From NCBI GenBank assembly GCA_956465555.1, contig OY101121.1, positions 186,001 to 250,000 of the forward strand: 64,000 nt of DNA, in the 5' to 3' direction. This DNA comes from Nitzschia sp. pyKryTriq1 (taxonomy: Eukaryota; Bacillariophyta; Bacillariophyceae; Bacillariales; Bacillariaceae). This document shows positions 29,605-39,434 of the stretch, in pieces. The notes under the pieces are model-generated. The model did no database searches. It saw only the letters and a list, made by a program, of their open reading frames with translations, and had not been told where the DNA came from. How positions within the stretch are numbered: the stretch's first letter is position 1; each line of letters opens with the position of its first letter. A program made the position numbers and the translations under genes.

Positions 29605-31194
29605 ATGGCTATTAATTTATTACTGTTTCGACAACAAAGACTTCTTGTTCGGGTCTTGGTGCTGGGATTTTTGCTCCTCTTGGCGGTCCGGACGCGAGAA
29701 CTCACGATTCGAATGGGCGCTATTTCCAAGGCGACAGACCGCAGCCAACAATTAGAAGACTTGCTGCTGTTTGACAATGGACCCACTATGACTGCGGCAA
29801 CGCTGGTGGGAAAGAAAAAGAGAGATCATGTCGAATATACTGCGGATCAGCTCGTAGCCAAAGTAGAAGAGATCGATGGAATGACTGAATCGTTACGAGT
29901 CTTGCTGGGAGCCGCAGTCGCCAGACAGAACGATCCTCAGGTTATTGCTTATGCTAGCAGCAAAAGCAAAAGCAGCAGTATCAGTGGAATTGACATGGCG
30001 ACCGAAGAAGCACGTTGCAAGCGCTTTGGATTTACATTGGCCAACCCCTTTCGACGCCGCCGGATCTTTTGGGGCAGTTTAATTGCAGATGATAGCTGGC
30101 ACGCTTTGGGATTGGCGGCCTGCGAGTTCCATGGTCTCTTTGATACGATTGCTTTTGTGGAAAGTAATACCACACAAAGTAGAACTCCTCGTACCTTGAG
30201 GTTTCCTCCAGATTCTTCTCGCAAGGAGTTATTGACCAGTCCCTTATTATGGGGAAATGCGACTCGAGTCCACGTGGATTATTACGTTGACAAATGGGAG
30301 GATAGCCGCAAAAAGAGTCTTTGGAGAGAAAACGATCAACGAAATCAAATTTTTAAAAGATGGAAGGAGAATGGCATGACGGGAGAGGATATCGGCTTTT
30401 TATCCGATATCGATGAGGTGGCAACTAGGGAATTCTTGCTGGCACTCCAAGTTTGTAACGTGAAGGAATTTACTCCTTCATCGTTGGACCAGAACGGAAA
30501 TCTGCATCATGATTGCATCAGTCCCAAATTATCTTCCTCGACCATTGTCTACGAAGGGAGTCCACAGTGTTTGCAAGTGCCAAGGCGATTGGGGCGGCCG
30601 GATTGGGTCCTTGGAGAATGTATTCAAGATATTGGAGACCCGGCCGAACACCCGCCCGTTCCTCGCACCCAACGAACCGGTGCTCTGGAGCGGATTGCCA
30701 ACTGGACAAAATATGTGGGCACCAAAACTACTACTAGCAACAACAATATTACCATTCAAGTCAATGGTCCCTTGTGGGATGCTACGGACTTTCGAATGAT
30801 CTCTTCACGGCGCGCTGCCGGAACGACGAGTCAGGGCTACCCCCATATGCTACCGACCGCCTATCACTTTCACAATTTCTTTGATTCCTTGCAAACGATG
30901 CGAAACAAATACCAGACCTACGGGCATCCCAAACCAGGTGCCATGGATATGGCTCTAGGAGAGATCCAGAAGAACGATATTGGCTTCATGGTCGATTGTT
31001 TGACCGGTCGATCCACGTCCGGAAGCAAATGGAAACAACCGGGACCCTCGGACTGGTATCTGATGGATCCTATCTATGGGACTCCTGTTGCATTTCAAAA
31101 AGCATCGAACTATGCTCGATTGAGACACGAAGAATTTCAGAAAGAATTGGCGCAAGACGAAGCATTGCATCCGCCGAACATCACGAAGAAGTAA
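29605..31194 (+). CDS. GT17-family glycosyltransferase, copy 3 (529 aa)
   Basis: ATG 29605 (MAINLLLFRQ) is the first true ATG; the frame further up would need TTG. The anchor VRVLVLGFLLLLAV lies at about 14-27. The catalytic core keeps RRRIFWGSLIADDSWHALGLA, DTIAFVESNTTQS, RENDQRNQIFKRW and IGFLSDIDEVATREFL, where DID replaces the DTD of the other copies. All three copies share a VEEIDGMTESLRVLLGAA-like segment before the core. It is clearly more diverged than copies 1 and 2, so it is the older branch. It is divergent from copy 2. Confidence 0.85.
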   Translation: MAINLLLFRQQRLLVRVLVLGFLLLLAVRTRELTIRMGAISKATDRSQQLEDLLLFDNGPTMTAATLVGKKKRDHVEYTADQLVAKVEEIDGMTESLRVLLGAAVARQNDPQVIAYASSKSKSSSISGIDMATEEARCKRFGFTLANPFRRRRIFWGSLIADDSWHALGLAACEFHGLFDTIAFVESNTTQSRTPRTLRFPPDSSRKELLTSPLLWGNATRVHVDYYVDKWEDSRKKSLWRENDQRNQIFKRWKENGMTGEDIGFLSDIDEVATREFLLALQVCNVKEFTPSSLDQNGNLHHDCISPKLSSSTIVYEGSPQCLQVPRRLGRPDWVLGECIQDIGDPAEHPPVPRTQRTGALERIANWTKYVGTKTTTSNNNITIQVNGPLWDATDFRMISSRRAAGTTSQGYPHMLPTAYHFHNFFDSLQTMRNKYQTYGHPKPGAMDMALGEIQKNDIGFMVDCLTGRSTSGSKWKQPGPSDWYLMDPIYGTPVAFQKASNYARLRHEEFQKELAQDEALHPPNITKK

Positions 31195-31841
31195 ACACAA
31201 CATAATCGCGTGGTAGCATCATGAAATGTCAGTTGATATGCGGATGAAGAATGATGGAAAAAATTTCTATACCTTTCGATTGTGAAAGCCACATGCAATC
31301 TTCTCCTTGTTGGCCTCGGCTTTTAGGATCGGTTCCATCATCATTCGGCACGACGAATTTCAATTCAAGAACCACCCCATCATCCTCTCTCGTCTTGACA
31401 CTTCTCATTGGAGTAATAATATCATAGACTACTGTTTGCGAAAACACCTTCAATAAGGTGTTGATCTACTCGTACGAGTTAGTCTAGTCAACGTCCACCG
31501 CCGTCTGGCCACTACCACTACCGAGCGGTGCGCCAGAAAATCGATGGACCCTAGCTCTGTACATTTGTACGTATTCTGGTACATTGTCAGTCACGAACGT
31601 CTCATCGACGATTTGAAAATGTACCAGCGGACAATCAGAAGCAAGGCTGACCCTACCACAAGTATCTTATGGTACATGTTTGTTCGTTCCTTTTACTGTA
31701 TCTCTCTCTATAGTCTACTCTCGACTACCGAGAGAGAGAGAGTACGAGTAGTAGTAGTACGAAATTAATGACTCTTACAGATTGTAGGTGTTGGATTTCC
31801 CATCGACAAGTCTTGATCCGAGGAGGGGGACCCCGTTGACC
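31195..31841. other. Intergenic region
   Basis: About 650 bp. It has TACTCGTACGAG at about 31467-31478, an (AG)n tract at 31728-31742 and TAGTAG repeats. No supported gene. Confidence 0.4.
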
Positions 31842-32780
31842 ATGCGCCTACGGCCCACATCAGCTGCCGGTAGCCCGGATGAGGGCCCAACCAAAAAATG
31901 GAGGAAGCTACGACACGCCTTGGCGGCCATGATACTAGCGTCTGCGGTGATTTCATCAACTATTGTTTCCTCTTCATCCGTTGCCGGTTGTGCTGAGACG
32001 GTAGCATTTTTGCCTACGTATGACGCTCCCCAAAAGACCCTTTTCGATGCTGCTGCGAAACAAGCCTTTGGTTACGTCGTCAGGGAAGCGGACATGTCCG
32101 TTCGATTACCCTTCGATTTGACAACGTGGACGGAACGTTCTCTTGGGGGCTTGACGGATCACGACCGGTTGGCCATCGCGGAAATTTATTCTCACGCCAA
32201 TTCCGTCTTTGAATTTGGCTTGGGAGAATCCACCAAGATAGCAAATCACGTGGGCGTCCCGAATTACGCTGGGATTGATTCCGACCCGGTTTGGGTAAAC
32301 AAGACTCGATCCGCCGTTGCATCTCATTTTCGATTTTACTTTGCCGATATTGGAACAACCCAAGCGTGGGGGTATCCAGTCCATATGGGTTCCAGATCAC
32401 AAGTTAGCAACCGTTATGGTGAGGAAAATGAAGGTTTGCCCAAAATGGTTTTGGAATATCAGCTGGCGCCTCTTCTTGTGGAAGCGTTGCCCTTTGAGGT
32501 GTATTTCGTCGACGGTCGTTTTCGGATCGGGTGTGTCTTGACGAGTTTCTTGCATGCTGCCGCACGCGGTGCCCTCGATCAGAGTGGTACCACCGTTTTA
32601 TTGCACGACTGTGATGATCGTCCAAGGTATTATATCGTCGATGGTCTGTTCAATAGACAAGTTGTCGTCGTGCCAAATAGAACTGATAGCAGTAAGCTAT
32701 GCTCCTTCCATCGACGACCTGAGACGACAGATGAAATGATTTTTCTTGCGTGGAATAACTTTTCAAATTACGTGTTCTGA
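31842..32780 (+). CDS. Methyltransferase-like protein with membrane anchor (312 aa)
   Basis: ATG 31842 (MRLRPTSAAG); the frame continues upstream only from a GTG. A membrane or signal segment (ALAAMILASAVISSTIVSSSSVAG) spans about 28-52. The segment SVFEFGLGESTKIANHVGV looks like the glycine-rich SAM-binding loop of class I methyltransferases, followed by an acidic strand end GIDSDPVW. VYFVDGRFRIGCVLT and TTVLLHDCDDRPRYY follow, with the DGRFR pattern often seen in such folds. Substrate unknown. Its place beside three glycosyltransferases would fit a sugar methyltransferase, which is a guess. Confidence 0.55.
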   Translation: MRLRPTSAAGSPDEGPTKKWRKLRHALAAMILASAVISSTIVSSSSVAGCAETVAFLPTYDAPQKTLFDAAAKQAFGYVVREADMSVRLPFDLTTWTERSLGGLTDHDRLAIAEIYSHANSVFEFGLGESTKIANHVGVPNYAGIDSDPVWVNKTRSAVASHFRFYFADIGTTQAWGYPVHMGSRSQVSNRYGEENEGLPKMVLEYQLAPLLVEALPFEVYFVDGRFRIGCVLTSFLHAAARGALDQSGTTVLLHDCDDRPRYYIVDGLFNRQVVVVPNRTDSSKLCSFHRRPETTDEMIFLAWNNFSNYVF

Positions 32781-33524
32781 GTTGACCGCTCATGAGCAGC
32801 AGGCTACGACGAGTTTCTTCGCTGTTTTACTAAATATCATGTTTTGTTGGTGCACGAGTATCTATTTGCATTAGAAGTAGCTGTAGAAATCAACGAAATT
32901 ATCCATTTACAGTACTGATAAACTCAAAGAGTCAACCACGCCATCGTAAGAGCGCTGTGGTCGTCATCCCGGGGTGCCGACCGAGGCGCGGTTGTCGCAT
33001 TCCTCAATATATTGAAGACTATCATGCTTGTGAAAATGCTCTCCTGGCATACCTATTCTTCAATTCAATAGTGAAGACTTGCAGGTCCTTTTAAAAAAGA
33101 GGACTGACTTATCTTTCTTTCATTATGTCCAGGTAGGGGGGCGTAAACCCGCTGTAGACAATACAGCACGTTTCAATAGAGTACATTCATCCGTGTAACC
33201 TGCTGCTGCTGCATCACCATCGTTCCAATGACGAAAAAGCTTAGCGGCTCTAGTGCCGTACTGGCTAGACTATCTAGGTAATCGTCGTCCATTGTCGATG
33301 GCGGATTGTTGTGTTGGGTTGGGCACAGATACTGCTCGACGGTCCATCCATCTCTGATGGCTGGCTGTCAAGATCCAAGTGACCCTGTCAAATGTCCTTA
33401 TGACTACTTGGATTCAGTATGGCGGGCAGTCGCCTATCCGTACACGTTACGTCCCCTCTACTTCTTTTGGCTCGACAACGCTGAACCGAAAAGATGAAGC
33501 TGGGTCGCGTATGATTCCTTGCAC

Positions 33525-33902
33525 TCAAGCGCAGGCCTTTTCCTTCACTGAACGTTGATTTCCGTGGGCTCTCGTTGCTATGATCCATTCTCCTGGTTGT
33601 TTCTTTTCCGGGTCTTTCATTCTGTTGAGGAAGGTGGAGAGCGTTGGTACATCGTCGTAGTTTCTCCATGTTTCTGATTCGTCTGTTCCGTTCGGGTCTA
33701 TCGCTTCTAATCTGGCTTCGTGCATCGCTTGTTTGACGGTGTTGAGTCCGGTTCCGATGATCGTGATGGTTCGCCCTGGATCTGTTGCTGCTGCTAATGG
33801 TGTCCGTTGGTGGTATTGTCCTGTGTGGATGATTCGTTTGTTGGTTCTTGGGATCATTCTTTCTTCCTCGTGTTTTATTGCTAGTAGGGCTCGCGGTTTC
33901 AT
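33525..33902 (-). pseudogene. Probable retroelement fragment
   Basis: Open for 126 codons; the frame extends upstream as TTWYNPITEEKRTTKEDL and reads KPRALLAIKHEEERMIPRTNKR, GRTITIIGTGLNTVKQAM and GEWIIATRAHGNQRSVKEK. The word use looks like real protein, and the run is broken at both ends. No catalytic motif is present, so the family stays open. Confidence 0.3.
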
Positions 33903-34172
33903 CAAATCTTCTTTTGTTGTGCGTTTTTCTTCCGTTATGGGGTTGTACCATGTAGTGGTGATGAGAGCATCATGGCTCCGCTATCGGTCATCGACGGACG
34001 AACGACGGACAGTGACGTCACAGAGGGATCTTGGATACCGATAGGAGAAACAAAATCTTCATCTACGGGACAACGCCGTGATGAAGTCGGAGTAGTGAGA
34101 TCCCGCGGACGAAAAATAATTACTGTAAAATAAAAAAGGACAGGAGAACAGAATTGGATACGGTTGTGACGA

Positions 34173-34445
34173 TCAAGCGAGGATAGGAGATTCGTAGGGG
34201 GAAAGGGCGACGGTAGTCGCGGCAGGGGGCGACTGGAAAGACGCAGAGTCAAGAGCGCGAGGAGCTAAGGTGGGCGTTTCGGCCCTAGCCTTTTTCTTCT
34301 TGCGCTTTGATGACTTAGAGGGAGCGTCGGGAGATGCGATCTCGACCTGGTCTGAAGGAGCCGGGAGCTCAGCGGAAACAGAGGTCTCGTCGGGGCTATC
34401 AGGAACGCCAGACGAACGAGACATCGGTAGAGAAGAGGCCTGCAA
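34173..34445 (-). pseudogene. Ser/Pro-rich fragment with a basic patch, probably mobile-element derived
   Basis: About 90 codons; an ATG inside (MSRSSGVPDSPDETS) starts an acidic, Ser/Pro-rich chain with SSKRKKKKARAETP. It stops near 34173 without an obvious donor. It may be the N-terminus of the same broken element as 33525-33902. Confidence 0.25.
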
Positions 34446-34938
34446 AAGAGCAGAGGAAACGATAAAGAGATCAAAACCTGTTGTGTTTGAAGAGTGTGAG
34501 CTCTAGAGATTACGGTTCTACTTCCTTGCTCTTCATCAATCTCTTGGCTGTGAGGCTGAGAAGCAATCCTAATGGCTGACGTATGCACCATGACGTGTAT
34601 AGTCCGGACAGACGGACAGACGGTGGTCGACAACACCGGTGCATGCAAGACGGTTGCTTTTCTCCACGTTCAATAAATCTGAAGTAACTACTGAGCACTG
34701 TACCTGGTAGGTTACTTAAGGACATAACGTGAGAAGGCTTGGAATTTTTCAAGTCGAATTAAGGAAGTTCGTACGACTCAAAGCTAGGGAGCCTGCATAC
34801 CTTCCATTAAGTGATGGATAATAGCCTAAATCGTTTGAATTGCACCAACTTTTGTTAACAATTTAGACCTAGATCACTTCAGGTGGATCTCTTGACTCGT
34901 TGATTGTAAATCCTAAACTTTATGCAGTTTTGGCCATA

Positions 34939-35160
34939 TGCCTTTTGAATCACGAATTCTGCACAACTTGTTAATGCTTTCGAACTACGACAGTTCTCCA
35001 TCCTTTAATATGCCTTAGGATATGCTTTTTGATTCACGAATCGAATTTAATTTGTTTAATGGTAAAGAATGCGACAATTCTTTATCCGACATTTTCGAAA
35101 GGAAATATGCCTTTGATTCACGAATGCAATAGCGTCATGTCGCATTGTTTAAACAATTTC
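34939..35160 (+). repeat. Three diverged tandem repeats (about 85 bp)
   Basis: Three units begin GCCTTTTGAATCACGAATT (34939), GCTTTTTGATTCACGAATC (35024) and GCCTTTGATTCACGAATGC (35109). Each continues with an ACTTGTTAATG / TTTGTTTAATG / TTGTTTAAACAATT block and a TTTCGAA word. Spacing is 85 bp both times. Confidence 0.6.
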
Positions 35161-35399
35161 GAACCGTTGACGCAAGTCTCATTTTGATTTTATAGAACGC
35201 GACTAAGAAAATCCACTGCGATTTGCGATGGATACGGGTGGAGGATCGTTCGCTTTTTTGCAAAATCATTGCTGCGTATGCACCTTTTGTGCACATCCCA
35301 CACATAATTTGTGTGATCTTCGGTTGTTGTTGCAGAGAAAAGAACAGCATTTCCAAAAGGAAAACAAAGTGTACTACTACTGCATTCGCATTCACCAGC

Positions 35400-38300
35400 A
35401 TGACTTCGATCATCGCCCCGCTGCCTTGCCGCCCTACATGTGCGTCTGAAGACGCGAAAGTTGATGAGGATGAGCCTCCTAAGAAGAAGGTGGTGATATC
35501 TTTCAGCTCTGGTGCTGCCGCCCCCGCCGCTCGAAGAAAGAGAGGCGACAGCACTGGCTCTCGCTTGCTGCCGCTTGCGATGTTTCTTCTTTCGCTCTCA
35601 CTTCTTGTCAAAGTTTCCGAGGCTCGCCTCTTTTCGACCACCTCCTTGCTCGCAGGGGAAGAACGAAACGAGGAGGAGAACCGTGGTGGCGGTGTTACCG
35701 ACAGGCTGATCGCGCTCTTCTCTGCTGCTGAGAGAATCGAGAGCTCTGCCTCCATCATCAAGAAAGAAGAACAACTCACTGCTGCTGCTTCGTCGTCGAT
35801 GTTGAACGCCTTTTCGCGTCGTCTACGAAAGCTCGGAACTACTGACGAGAGTACTACTGCTATCAGCAACAGTAGCTCCGAAACCCCCCATGCTGCTGCA
35901 AAGGAAGATCTACCCACGGAGGGCGCTGGAATATCCAATCGCTTGTTGGCGCTTGTTTTCGGTGACACCAGCACTGCTGCTGCTGCTGCAAGTCCTTCTG
36001 CCGCGGCTGACGGGCTGAAAGGAGGAGTCTCGAAGAAGAAGAGCATCGTGCTGGACCAGAAAGCACCAGCAGATGCCACAATGGATGTTGTGGATCCTTC
36101 TCCTCCCCCGCGCCCCGCGAATGAATACTCGCAAGGGCTGCGAGCCCTGCAACCACCCGCTACTGCCCCACATTGCACTGGCAAGTCCAAGGGGAAAGGA
36201 GGAAAGTATGGAAAGTATGGAAAGTATGGAGAGACTGGAGATGGATATGTTGGAAAGCATGGAAAGTATGACGATAGCAATGTTGGAAAGTATGGAAAGG
36301 GAGACGATGGGGACGAGGACAGAAGGAGGAGAACCAGGAGAGGAACTGGGAAACTAGGGAAACAGAACCCGCCCTCTGGTGCGGATGAGAAAGAGGACGA
36401 ACTGGGCGATGGAGCCGCTGTTGTTGTTGTTACGCCTGGTCCCGTTGTTCCGTCTTCTGCACTCACCGATAATGAATCATGTTCCCCAGATGGCTGGGTC
36501 TTCCAGTGCGACAAGTATCTGTACGTTTGCGGAACCTTGGAAAAGGAGGACAACACTTGCTACGACGAAAAGAAATTGAAAAAGAGCAAGGATATCACGG
36601 ATGATCAGTGTGCCGCATTAATAAAAGCAGTCGAGGAAGGCGCTGGTTGCAGCGCTTTGTGTCCCAATGGAAAAAATCTGTCCAATTATGGAGTTCAGAA
36701 CTCTTGTGAAGCGACCTACAACAAGTGCGCCTGTGATGAAGCCCCAGACGCCAGCGGGTGCGAGTCGTGCAAGGAAGACGAAGATGACGAAGAGTGCGAG
36801 GAAGAACCCACGCTACCACCTCAATTTGATATAAAGTTGACGTGTCCACGAGAATATCCTGATATCGACCTTGCAGAGTGGTGTGCTCACCCAGAAACTG
36901 ACAGGCGACGATTGACACCTATGTCGTTGCCAGCTTCATCCGATGTCTTGTTAGAAGCTTTCTACTGCGAGAAAGAGGAGACCTTGAGAGAAGAGCATGA
37001 GTGCCTGGGGTGGTTTAAAACTGGACCTTGCAGTGAAGGATTGCCATGGCAATCCTTATTCCCAGGCGCCAAGAATGGGGAAGCATGCTCATTGGAAGAT
37101 GATGAACCTTCTTGTTGCTCGTGCTGTTGCATAGGAGATGGCGCTGGCGGTGGCGTTTGCGTCCCATCGAGTGAATGCCCTCCAACTCCAGCTCCCACGC
37201 CCTTTCCCACGTTGGCTCCGACGCCCGTGCCCACGTTGGCTCCGACGCCCGTGCCCACGCCCGTGCCCACTTTGCCTCCGACGCCCGTGCCCACTTTGCC
37301 TCCGACGCCCGTGCCCACGCCCGTGCCCACTTTGCCTCCAACGCCAGTGCCGACGCCCGTGCCCACTTTGCCTCCAACGCCAGTGCCGACGCCCGTGCCC
37401 ACTTTGCCTCCGACTCCAGAGCCCACTCCGCCTCCGACAACGCCTGATGGCACTCCCCCACCGACGCCCGTGCCCACTTTGCCTCCGACTCCACAGCCCA
37501 CGCCGCCTCCGACAACGCCTGATGGCACTCCCCCACCGACGCCACAGCCCACGTTGCCTCCGACGCCACAGCCCACTCCGCCTCCGACAACGCCTGATGG
37601 CACTCCCCCACCGACGCCACAGCCCACGTTGCCTCCGACGCCACAGCCCACTCCGCCTCCGACAACGCCTGATGGCACTCCCCCACCGACGCGACAGCCC
37701 ACGTTACCTCCGACGTTTGTGGACAGTTGTCCGCGAGACTTTCCTGAAATCGATCTCCACGAAGCTTGTGATGAAGACTCAAGCAGTTCTGAGGAAGAAA
37801 ACCGAAGCAGAAGAGAATTATACCCGATGCCCGATTCAACAGATGATGTCTTGCTCGAAGAGTTTTACTGCGAGGACGAGCACATCCTGAGAGAAAAGCA
37901 TGCGTGCTTGAGGTTTTACAAAACGGGTCCATGTTTCGAAACATTGCCGTGGCAGTCAGAGATCCCAGGCGAAAAGAACGGCCAATCTTGCGACATTGGT
38001 TCTTCTTGTTGTTCATGCTGTTGCAAGGAAGGAAAGTGCGCCCCATCCAGTGAATGCGTTCCAACGCCCCTCCCCACTTTACCACCGACGCCTGCTGCAA
38101 CTCCTCCACCGACGCCAGCGCCCACGTTGCCTCCAACACCAGAGCCCACGTTGCCACCGACGCCAGAGCCTACGTTGCCCCCGAACCCAGAACCCACCCA
38201 GCCTCCGACGCCACAGCCGACGTTGCCTCCGACCCCAGAGCCAACTCAGCCCCCGACGCCACAGCCGACGTTGCCTCCGACCCCAGAGCCAACTCAGCCC

Positions 38301-39434
38301 CCGACGCCAGAGCCCACGTTGCCACCGACCCCAGAGCCGACGTTGCCCCCGAACCCAGAACCCACTCAGCCCCCGACGCCACAGCCGACGTTGCCTCCGA
38401 CCCCAGAGCCAACTCAGCCCCCGACGCCACAGCCGACGTTGCCTCCGACCCCAGAGCCAACTCAGCCCCCGACGCCAGAGCCGACGTTGCCACCGACCCC
38501 AGAGCCGACGTTGCCCCCGAACCCAGAACCCACCCAGCCTCCGACGCCACAGCCGACGCTGCCTCCGACCCCAGAGCCAACTCAGCCCCCGACGCCACAG
38601 CCGACGTTGCCTCCGACGCCACAGCCGACGTTGCCTCCGACCCCAGAGCCAACTCAGCCCCCGACGCCAGAGCCCACGTTGCCACCGACCCCAGAGCCGA
38701 CGTTGCCCCCGAACCCAGAACCCACCCAGCCTCCGACGCCACAGCCGACGTTGCCTCCGACCCCAGAGCCAACTCAGCCCCCGACGCCACAGCCGACGTT
38801 GCCTCCGACCCCAGAGCCAACTCAGCCCCCGACGCCAGAGCCGACGTTGCCACCGACCCCAGAGCCAACTCAGCCCCCGACGCCAGAGCCGACGTTGCCA
38901 CCGACCCCAGAGCCAACTCAGCCCCCGACTCCAGAGCCCACCCAGCCTCCGACCCCAGAGCCGACGTTGCCTCCGACGCCACAGCCCACGCCACAGCCCA
39001 CGCCACAGCCCACGTTGCCTCCGACTCCACAGCCCACTCGGCCTCCGACCCCAGCGCCCACTCGGCCTCCGACTCCACAGCCTACTTCTCCTCCGACGCA
39101 ATGCTTCGATGATGCTACCACCTGGATCTTCAAATGTGGACAAGGTCTCTTTATCTGCGGGCCTACACCTGACACGCTTTTGAATCACGGTAGCACTTCG
39201 ACTACCACATCCCTTTCTTTGGATGGTAGCGATTGCCAAAATTTGATTGCTTCAGCCGAATCGGGAGAGCAGTGCAATAAAAAATGTCCCAACGGCAGCG
39301 AAGTTTCCAATTATGGCGTGTATGGATCGACTTGTCAACCCGACAACACGTTCAAGTGCGAGTGTAATGAGGGATCCTCGCCTAGCGGTACTTGTGTGCA
39401 AAATCTTCAACGAAGAGATTTGTTCAGGTGGTAG
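35400..39434 (+). CDS. Cys-rich and Pro/Thr-repeat wall-type protein (1344 aa)
   Basis: ATG 35400 ([10 protein letters not shown]); the frame is open upstream only via TTG. A membrane or signal segment ([18 protein letters not shown]) lies at about 58-78. Layout: acidic/Ser region with [10 protein letters not shown] repeats (about 265-310); Cys domain A (about 359-457, DGWVFQC…[12 protein letters not shown]); Cys domain B (481-590, [14 protein letters not shown]…SCCSCCC); Pro/Thr linker; a second B (776-887); a long linker built of PTPxPTxP units (888-1233); a second A (1235-1333, [12 protein letters not shown]). RRRL and RRDL sites occur. Alternation of Cys domains and Pro-rich spacers recalls diatom pleuralins and other extracellular matrix proteins. 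I infer secretion to wall or mucilage; no enzyme motif seen. Confidence 0.75.
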   Translation: MTSIIAPLPCRPTCASEDAKVDEDEPPKKKVVISFSSGAAAPAARRKRGDSTGSRLLPLAMFLLSLSLLVKVSEARLFSTTSLLAGEERNEEENRGGGVTDRLIALFSAAERIESSASIIKKEEQLTAAASSSMLNAFSRRLRKLGTTDESTTAISNSSSETPHAAAKEDLPTEGAGISNRLLALVFGDTSTAAAAASPSAAADGLKGGVSKKKSIVLDQKAPADATMDVVDPSPPPRPANEYSQGLRALQPPATAPHCTGKSKGKGGKYGKYGKYGETGDGYVGKHGKYDDSNVGKYGKGDDGDEDRRRRTRRGTGKLGKQNPPSGADEKEDELGDGAAVVVVTPGPVVPSSALTDNESCSPDGWVFQCDKYLYVCGTLEKEDNTCYDEKKLKKSKDITDDQCAALIKAVEEGAGCSALCPNGKNLSNYGVQNSCEATYNKCACDEAPDASGCESCKEDEDDEECEEEPTLPPQFDIKLTCPREYPDIDLAEWCAHPETDRRRLTPMSLPASSDVLLEAFYCEKEETLREEHECLGWFKTGPCSEGLPWQSLFPGAKNGEACSLEDDEPSCCSCCCIGDGAGGGVCVPSSECPPTPAPTPFPTLAPTPVPTLAPTPVPTPVPTLPPTPVPTLPPTPVPTPVPTLPPTPVPTPVPTLPPTPVPTPVPTLPPTPEPTPPPTTPDGTPPPTPVPTLPPTPQPTPPPTTPDGTPPPTPQPTLPPTPQPTPPPTTPDGTPPPTPQPTLPPTPQPTPPPTTPDGTPPPTRQPTLPPTFVDSCPRDFPEIDLHEACDEDSSSSEEENRSRRELYPMPDSTDDVLLEEFYCEDEHILREKHACLRFYKTGPCFETLPWQSEIPGEKNGQSCDIGSSCCSCCCKEGKCAPSSECVPTPLPTLPPTPAATPPPTPAPTLPPTPEPTLPPTPEPTLPPNPEPTQPPTPQPTLPPTPEPTQPPTPQPTLPPTPEPTQPPTPEPTLPPTPEPTLPPNPEPTQPPTPQPTLPPTPEPTQPPTPQPTLPPTPEPTQPPTPEPTLPPTPEPTLPPNPEPTQPPTPQPTLPPTPEPTQPPTPQPTLPPTPQPTLPPTPEPTQPPTPEPTLPPTPEPTLPPNPEPTQPPTPQPTLPPTPEPTQPPTPQPTLPPTPEPTQPPTPEPTLPPTPEPTQPPTPEPTLPPTPEPTQPPTPEPTQPPTPEPTLPPTPQPTPQPTPQPTLPPTPQPTRPPTPAPTRPPTPQPTSPPTQCFDDATTWIFKCGQGLFICGPTPDTLLNHGSTSTTTSLSLDGSDCQNLIASAESGEQCNKKCPNGSEVSNYGVYGSTCQPDNTFKCECNEGSSPSGTCVQNLQRRDLFRW
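37179..37720 (+). repeat. Pro/Thr-coding minisatellite, linker 1
   Basis: Units around CCGACGCCCGTGCCCACTTTGC (PTPVPTLP) and a longer unit with ACAACGCCTGATGGCACTCC (TTPDGTPP) that occurs four times between about 37435 and 37690. Confidence 0.85.
38062..39100 (+). repeat. Pro/Thr-coding minisatellite, linker 2, with 168-bp higher-order repeat
   Basis: A basic 24-bp unit codes PTPxPTxP. A rarer PNPEP unit (CCGAACCCAGAACCC) marks a higher-order period: it occurs at 38181, 38349, 38517 and 38709, i.e. 168, 168 and 192 bp apart (seven units, the last interval with one extra). Confidence 0.88.

Larger units (their letters stand above)
32781..35399. other. Gene-poor region with retroelement-like debris
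   Basis: About 2.6 kb. The minus strand carries coding-like pieces at 33525-33902 and 34173-34445 in different frames with stops between them. The last 450 bp hold three diverged repeats around TTTGATTCACGAAT. It also contains the promoter of the wall-type gene. Confidence 0.45.

Noticed and set aside
35135-36556. 473-codon minus-strand frame opposite the wall-type gene
   Set aside because: Ser/Phe/Pro runs are the reverse of the Glu/Lys/Gly-rich plus frame; no motif; the plus frame has repeated Cys domains that show it is the real one.
37015-39239. Several long minus and plus frames (302-395 codons) over the Pro/Thr linkers
   Set aside because: The 24-bp repeat period is a multiple of three and lacks stops in all frames, so open frames arise automatically.
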